IMG/VR virus record: IMGVR_UViG_3300020347_000008
Coordinates: 1-42,373 of that record
DNA length: 42,373 nucleotides
Source: a virus
Reading direction: 5' to 3' (one strand)
In this document: positions 39,689 to 42,373 of the stretch, one piece after another
Numbering within the stretch: position 1 is the first letter of the stretch
Layout: every line of letters begins with the position of its first letter
Notes under the pieces: model-generated
What the model was told of the DNA's origin: nothing
What the model saw: the letters and a program-made list of their open reading frames with translations, nothing else
The model's database searches: none
Program-made: the position numbers and the translations under genes

Positions 39689-40876
39689 TTATACTCCTAC
39701 TCTTGTTTCTGCTTCAGATTGAAATTGATCGATTGTGTCAAAATGTTCTTTAACCCAATCGCGTAGTAAATGTTCGATGACTGAAATTGTCCAACCATTA
39801 CCAATCATACGATAACGTTGTGTATTACTGACGTGGTTGGTGTAATTCTCAGGTATGGTTTGAAGACGTTCGCATTCTAAACAAGTCAATTTTCTCCAAG
39901 CATACGTATCGACATCAACATGATCATGACGTTTGACGACCACGTTGTCTTTTTGAACTGAAGTCAATGAATTTGTCTTATCATCGAATCTCAATTCTAA
40001 TTGTTGAACCACCTTGTTATTCTCAGGGGTTGGGGTTGATGACATAGAGCCATCAGCACGTTTATAACGTCCTCTGAACGCTCCTATGACTTCAGGGTAA
40101 CAAAGCACCTTTGGTTCTCTGTGACCACCTTGCATGGTCGTCAAAGTGGGTGCTTTACCATCTTCATGATAAACACGTTTGATAACATCAAAACCTTTGA
40201 GATCAGCATCGCCAACGTGAGCCAAACCTTCAGGTGAAAATACTAACTGACGACGATGTTTCTCAAAGTATGATTTAAGATTACCACCTTTGAAATAATT
40301 GGCATCGATACAATGTGATTTATCTCTATCAGTCAATCCATGTTCAAGAATATCAGATAACACAATGCCAAGATCATCAGGTTGTTCAGATTCTAGAGGC
40401 AAATTAGTCCAATATAATCTATGCCTATTTTGTGCAGATACTAAGTTGGAATTGATTGCAATAGGTTGCACCCCAAGATATTCAGATATCACGTCTTGAG
40501 ACTTTTGTGACATTCTGACATTTTCAAAAAGAAAATATTTAGGTTTCAATTCTTTCAACAAATCGACCCATGTAAAAAACAATTTGGATCGTGGGTCGTC
40601 GAAATTCAATCTTTTTCCGGCAAATGAAAATCCCTGACATGGACTTCCGGCTAACATTAAATCAATGGACTCCGGAAACATATTAGCATTTACTTTTGTG
40701 ATATCACCAAGATTGATTGAATTTGGATAATTTTTATCAACAACGATATCAGTATATTTATCCACTTCACTTCGATAATATACATAATCATTTTGTGTGA
40801 AGCCCAAATTATTCAATGCGATTTGTCCACCGGACAATCCATCAAATGATGAGAATATAACTTTTTTCTTAATCAT
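39689..40876 (-). CDS. C5-cytosine DNA methyltransferase
   Basis: This 395-residue enzyme transfers methyl from S-adenosylmethionine to cytosine C5. The motifs are complete: I SSFDGLSGGQIAL (residues 9-21), IV GSPCQGFSFAGKR with catalytic C80, VI FENV (117-120), VIII QNRHRLYW (149-156), a target-recognition region about 190-320, IX LTCLECERLQTIP and X GNGWTISVIEHLL. No restriction enzyme is next to it, so it is a solitary early methylase, likely protecting phage DNA from host restriction. The start ATG 40876 overlaps the previous stop (TGATG). The target sequence cannot be read from the protein. Confidence 0.93.
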   Translation of the reverse strand: MIKKKVIFSSFDGLSGGQIALNNLGFTQNDYVYYRSEVDKYTDIVVDKNYPNSINLGDITKVNANMFPESIDLMLAGSPCQGFSFAGKRLNFDDPRSKLFFTWVDLLKELKPKYFLFENVRMSQKSQDVISEYLGVQPIAINSNLVSAQNRHRLYWTNLPLESEQPDDLGIVLSDILEHGLTDRDKSHCIDANYFKGGNLKSYFEKHRRQLVFSPEGLAHVGDADLKGFDVIKRVYHEDGKAPTLTTMQGGHREPKVLCYPEVIGAFRGRYKRADGSMSSTPTPENNKVVQQLELRFDDKTNSLTSVQKDNVVVKRHDHVDVDTYAWRKLTCLECERLQTIPENYTNHVSNTQRYRMIGNGWTISVIEHLLRDWVKEHFDTIDQFQSEAETRVGV

Positions 40877-41109
40877 CACACACCCCTTTTTTTATTAATA
40901 TAAACGCGAAGGTGTGTTGATTTATCGATAGGTTGACCGGCTTCATAATGTCTCCAATTAGCTTTTGCCTCGTCATTCATATATTGACCTTTCAGTCTCA
41001 AATCATAACTTGGTTTATGCAAATATTTACGACATAGTTTTATAAACGCTCGACCTTCGTCATTGTTTGGTATTTCTGAAAATACATATCTACATTGTTT
41101 TTGTTTCAT
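40876..41109 (-). CDS. 77-residue basic early protein coupled to the methyltransferase
   Basis: ATG 41109 follows AAAGGATGCAAAAGC and gives MKQKQCRYVFSEIPNNDEGR. A longer frame exists but has weaker starts. It ends in a TGATG overlap with the methyltransferase gene. The sequence is rich in Lys/Arg and Tyr (KYLHKPSYDLRLKGQY, THLRVYINKK). It may act with the methylase or bind DNA; that is inference from coupling. No family recognised. Confidence 0.72.
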   Translation of the reverse strand: MKQKQCRYVFSEIPNNDEGRAFIKLCRKYLHKPSYDLRLKGQYMNDEAKANWRHYEAGQPIDKSTHLRVYINKKRGV

Positions 41110-41183
41110 GCTTTTGCATCCTTTTGTTAAGTTCTGTTTCATCCTTTTGGAATCATCAGGCAAGATTCACATCTCACTACAGA

Positions 41184-41204
41184 GGTGGGGCATTACACCC
41201 CACC
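41184..41204 (-). other. GC-rich hairpin between early genes
   Basis: GGTGGGG and CCCCACC form a perfect 7-bp stem with a 7-base loop in the short gap between two early genes. No T tract follows, so it is unlikely to be a classic terminator. An RNase III-type processing site or mRNA stabiliser fits. Part of it (GGGTGTAATGCCCC) also resembles the repeated promoter-like element with an indel. Confidence 0.5.
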
Positions 41205-41209
41205 ATAAA

Positions 41210-41665
41210 TTAATATTCACATTCAAAAACACAAAATTCATTATGAATCAAGCAATTTTGAATTTGGTTTCCTAATTGTAAACGTGCATACCATTCTAAA
41301 TATATTCGCACGTCAACTTCAGTATATTTTGGATCATCAGAACTTCGTTGATAAAAAATCTGACTTAAATGCTCCACTAATGAATCAACATTATATGCCA
41401 CCACGTCGACGTTAAAATAAGTGTCAAATATTGGTAATAATTCACCCATTTCTTTTTCACATACTTTCACTTTATCAATAACAGTTTTTAAATGCTCCTC
41501 ACGATTAAAACTGAAAGTACAATAACACGCCTCTTCAAGTTCACCTTCATCATTTTCTATGGGTTCATCCTCATATGGTAAAACCCCAAAAAATTCAGCA
41601 TCTGTTGACGACTGAACGGCAAACCAAAATTTACCTTCAATATCTCCATGATAATATCTGCCCAT
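41210..41665 (-). CDS. conserved-looking early phage protein (MGRYYHGDIEGKFWFAVQSS)
   Basis: A 151-residue acidic protein from ATG 41665 after AGGAGAAAAATA. The opening GRYYHGDIEGKFWFAVQSSTD followed by ADFFG-like AEFFG is one I recall from unnamed proteins in phages and environmental viral sequences, recollection rather than a search. A cysteine pair lies in the middle (EACYCTFSF), and aromatic residues are common toward the end. No catalytic motif. Early expression is expected from position. Function unknown. Confidence 0.8.
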   Translation of the reverse strand: MGRYYHGDIEGKFWFAVQSSTDAEFFGVLPYEDEPIENDEGELEEACYCTFSFNREEHLKTVIDKVKVCEKEMGELLPIFDTYFNVDVVAYNVDSLVEHLSQIFYQRSSDDPKYTEVDVRIYLEWYARLQLGNQIQNCLIHNEFCVFECEY

Positions 41666-41700
41666 TATTTTTCTCCTAAATTTATCTAATTGTTTGGTAT

Positions 41701-41940
41701 TTAAATGCAACATATTTCGCCACTAGTTATGGAGTTACACTCCGTGGTATCGCCACAACATATGCCATTTTCCATGATTTCCTCTTTAATAAAATCACAT
41801 TCAAAAGTATATATTTTATGGTCTATTGGTAACAACTTTCCATTCTTACAATAGATTTCAATTACCCCATCATTAAGATACCATGTGATAGGATAATATT
41901 TTTCTTCTAAGGCTTTATTTTCTTTTTCCCAATCTTCCAT
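41701..41940 (-). CDS. 79-residue acidic cysteine-rich early protein
   Basis: ATG 41940 follows GAGGGGGCATAATC. The N-terminus is helical and acidic (MEDWEKENKALEEKYY). The centre is beta-like (WYLNDGVIEIYCKNGKLLP), and the end is rich in cysteine (GICCGDTTEC...GEICC). The cysteines could bind metal. No family recognised. It lies two bases downstream of the gene at 41943. Confidence 0.75.
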   Translation of the reverse strand: MEDWEKENKALEEKYYPITWYLNDGVIEIYCKNGKLLPIDHKIYTFECDFIKEEIMENGICCGDTTECNSITSGEICCI

Positions 41941-41942
41941 GA

Positions 41943-42314
41943 TTATGCCCCCTCAACTGAAGAGATAAAACCCATACGCTGAATGTCTTCAAAAGATAAA
42001 ATATAACGCTGATCAGGTGCTGATTTTTTGACGGCTAAAAATGGCTTAGTTCTAGCCTTTTGACGATACCCCACAATTTGCCATGTTGGATGGTCGAGTT
42101 CTAAATTTATATTGTGGATTTTAGCAATATTTTGAAGGTGTTTTTCTTCACGTGTCTGACCACCTTCAACAGTCATTTTTAATTTAAAATCAGCTTGTGC
42201 TGAATCAAATGAGCAATTACCTAATTCTAAATTGATTCCGTTTATTGGATTATCATTTAGTATTTTTTCTAAATGAGTTCTAACGGCTTTTAATGTAGTT
42301 CTATTGATTTCCAT
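41943..42314 (-). CDS. 123-residue early protein
   Basis: It begins MEINRTTLKAVRTHLEKILN after a leader almost identical to that of the gene at 164 (AAAAGGAAAC then ATG). The N-terminal helix and the segments INLELGNCSFDSAQADFKLKM and FLAVKKSAPDQRYILSFED suggest an alpha-beta fold. I do not recognise the family. It is the second gene after the early promoter if the window is circular. Confidence 0.78.
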   Translation of the reverse strand: MEINRTTLKAVRTHLEKILNDNPINGINLELGNCSFDSAQADFKLKMTVEGGQTREEKHLQNIAKIHNINLELDHPTWQIVGYRQKARTKPFLAVKKSAPDQRYILSFEDIQRMGFISSVEGA

Positions 42315-42317
42315 AAT

Positions 42318-42334
42318 GTTTCCTTTTGTTTACG
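42318..42334 (-). repeat. early leader repeat, copy 2
   Basis: The minus strand reads CGTAAACAAAAGGAAAC before the ATG at 42314 and is preceded by ATAAACAAA. It matches the leader of the gene at 164 (168-185) apart from one base. It contains the ribosome site of this gene. Confidence 0.6.
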
Positions 42335-42363
42335 TTTGTTTATATCAGCCAAGTTGGTGACTG

Positions 42364-42373
42364 TTAGTAATTA
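42364..42373 (-). CDS. last codons of the gene that crosses the window ends
   Basis: Read on the minus strand from 42373, these bases complete an Ala codon begun at positions 2-1, then give Asn and Tyr codons and a TAA stop at 42366-42364. They close the frame opened at 164. The next gene starts 50 bases downstream, normal spacing for this genome. Confidence 0.65.

Noticed and set aside
1-42373. Integrase, repressor, reverse transcriptase, CRISPR array or insertion sequence
   Set aside because: I looked for these and saw no matching proteins, spaced repeats or terminal inverted repeats; the gene set is that of a strictly lytic phage.

Overview
The window reads as a complete, or very nearly complete, genome of a lytic T7-like podovirus (order Autographivirales, the former Autographiviridae). 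The evidence is a phage-encoded single-subunit RNA polymerase, the T7 order of replication, head, tail-tube, internal-virion, fibre, lysis and terminase genes, and a total size of 42.4 kb. Every gene I accept lies on the minus strand, so the transcriptional order runs from high to low coordinates. I see no integrase, repressor, CRISPR array or insertion sequence. The gene content (B12-dependent ribonucleotide reductase, MazG-like protein, RCC1-propeller tail proteins, small conserved basic proteins) suggests a marine phage of a Gram-negative host. The host itself cannot be read from the sequence.

The two window ends join. A minus-strand gene that starts at 164 and runs off position 1 continues in frame at 42373 and stops at 42364-42366. 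The sequence is therefore best read as a circularised assembly cut inside a small early gene. The natural ends probably lie in the 418-base non-coding stretch 165-582. That stretch also holds a sigma70-type early promoter (212-241), a long imperfect inverted repeat (309-370) and a GC-rich patch.

Early region (164 through the join, then 42314 down to 38116): small proteins of unknown function plus a complete C5-cytosine DNA methyltransferase, ending at the RNA polymerase gene (38106-35599). Replication and nucleotide region (35557-27177): gp2.5-like SSB, RusA-like resolvase in the place of T7 endonuclease I, winged-helix protein, primase-helicase, HNH protein, family A DNA polymerase apparently without the thioredoxin-binding loop, 5'-3' exonuclease with a nested DUF3310 gene, MazG-like protein and class II ribonucleotide reductase.

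Virion region (27154-5573): small protein, GNAT, proline-rich gp7.3-like protein, portal, scaffold, capsid, tail tubes A and B, and four internal virion proteins, with the muramidase domain as a separate polypeptide. The fibre base and two tandem RCC1-propeller tail proteins follow. Lysis and packaging region (5563-583): several small membrane proteins including a holin candidate, six tiny genes, a probable small terminase subunit, tRNA-Arg and tRNA-Pro, the large terminase and an M15 peptidase endolysin.

Five copies of a roughly 20-base element (core AGAGGGTGCTTATGCCC or a variant) lie before the RNA polymerase block, before the SSB block, before the head block, before the capsid gene and before the terminase. 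They are the best candidates for promoters of the phage RNA polymerase. Rho-independent terminators sit on both sides of the capsid gene and after the largest internal virion gene.
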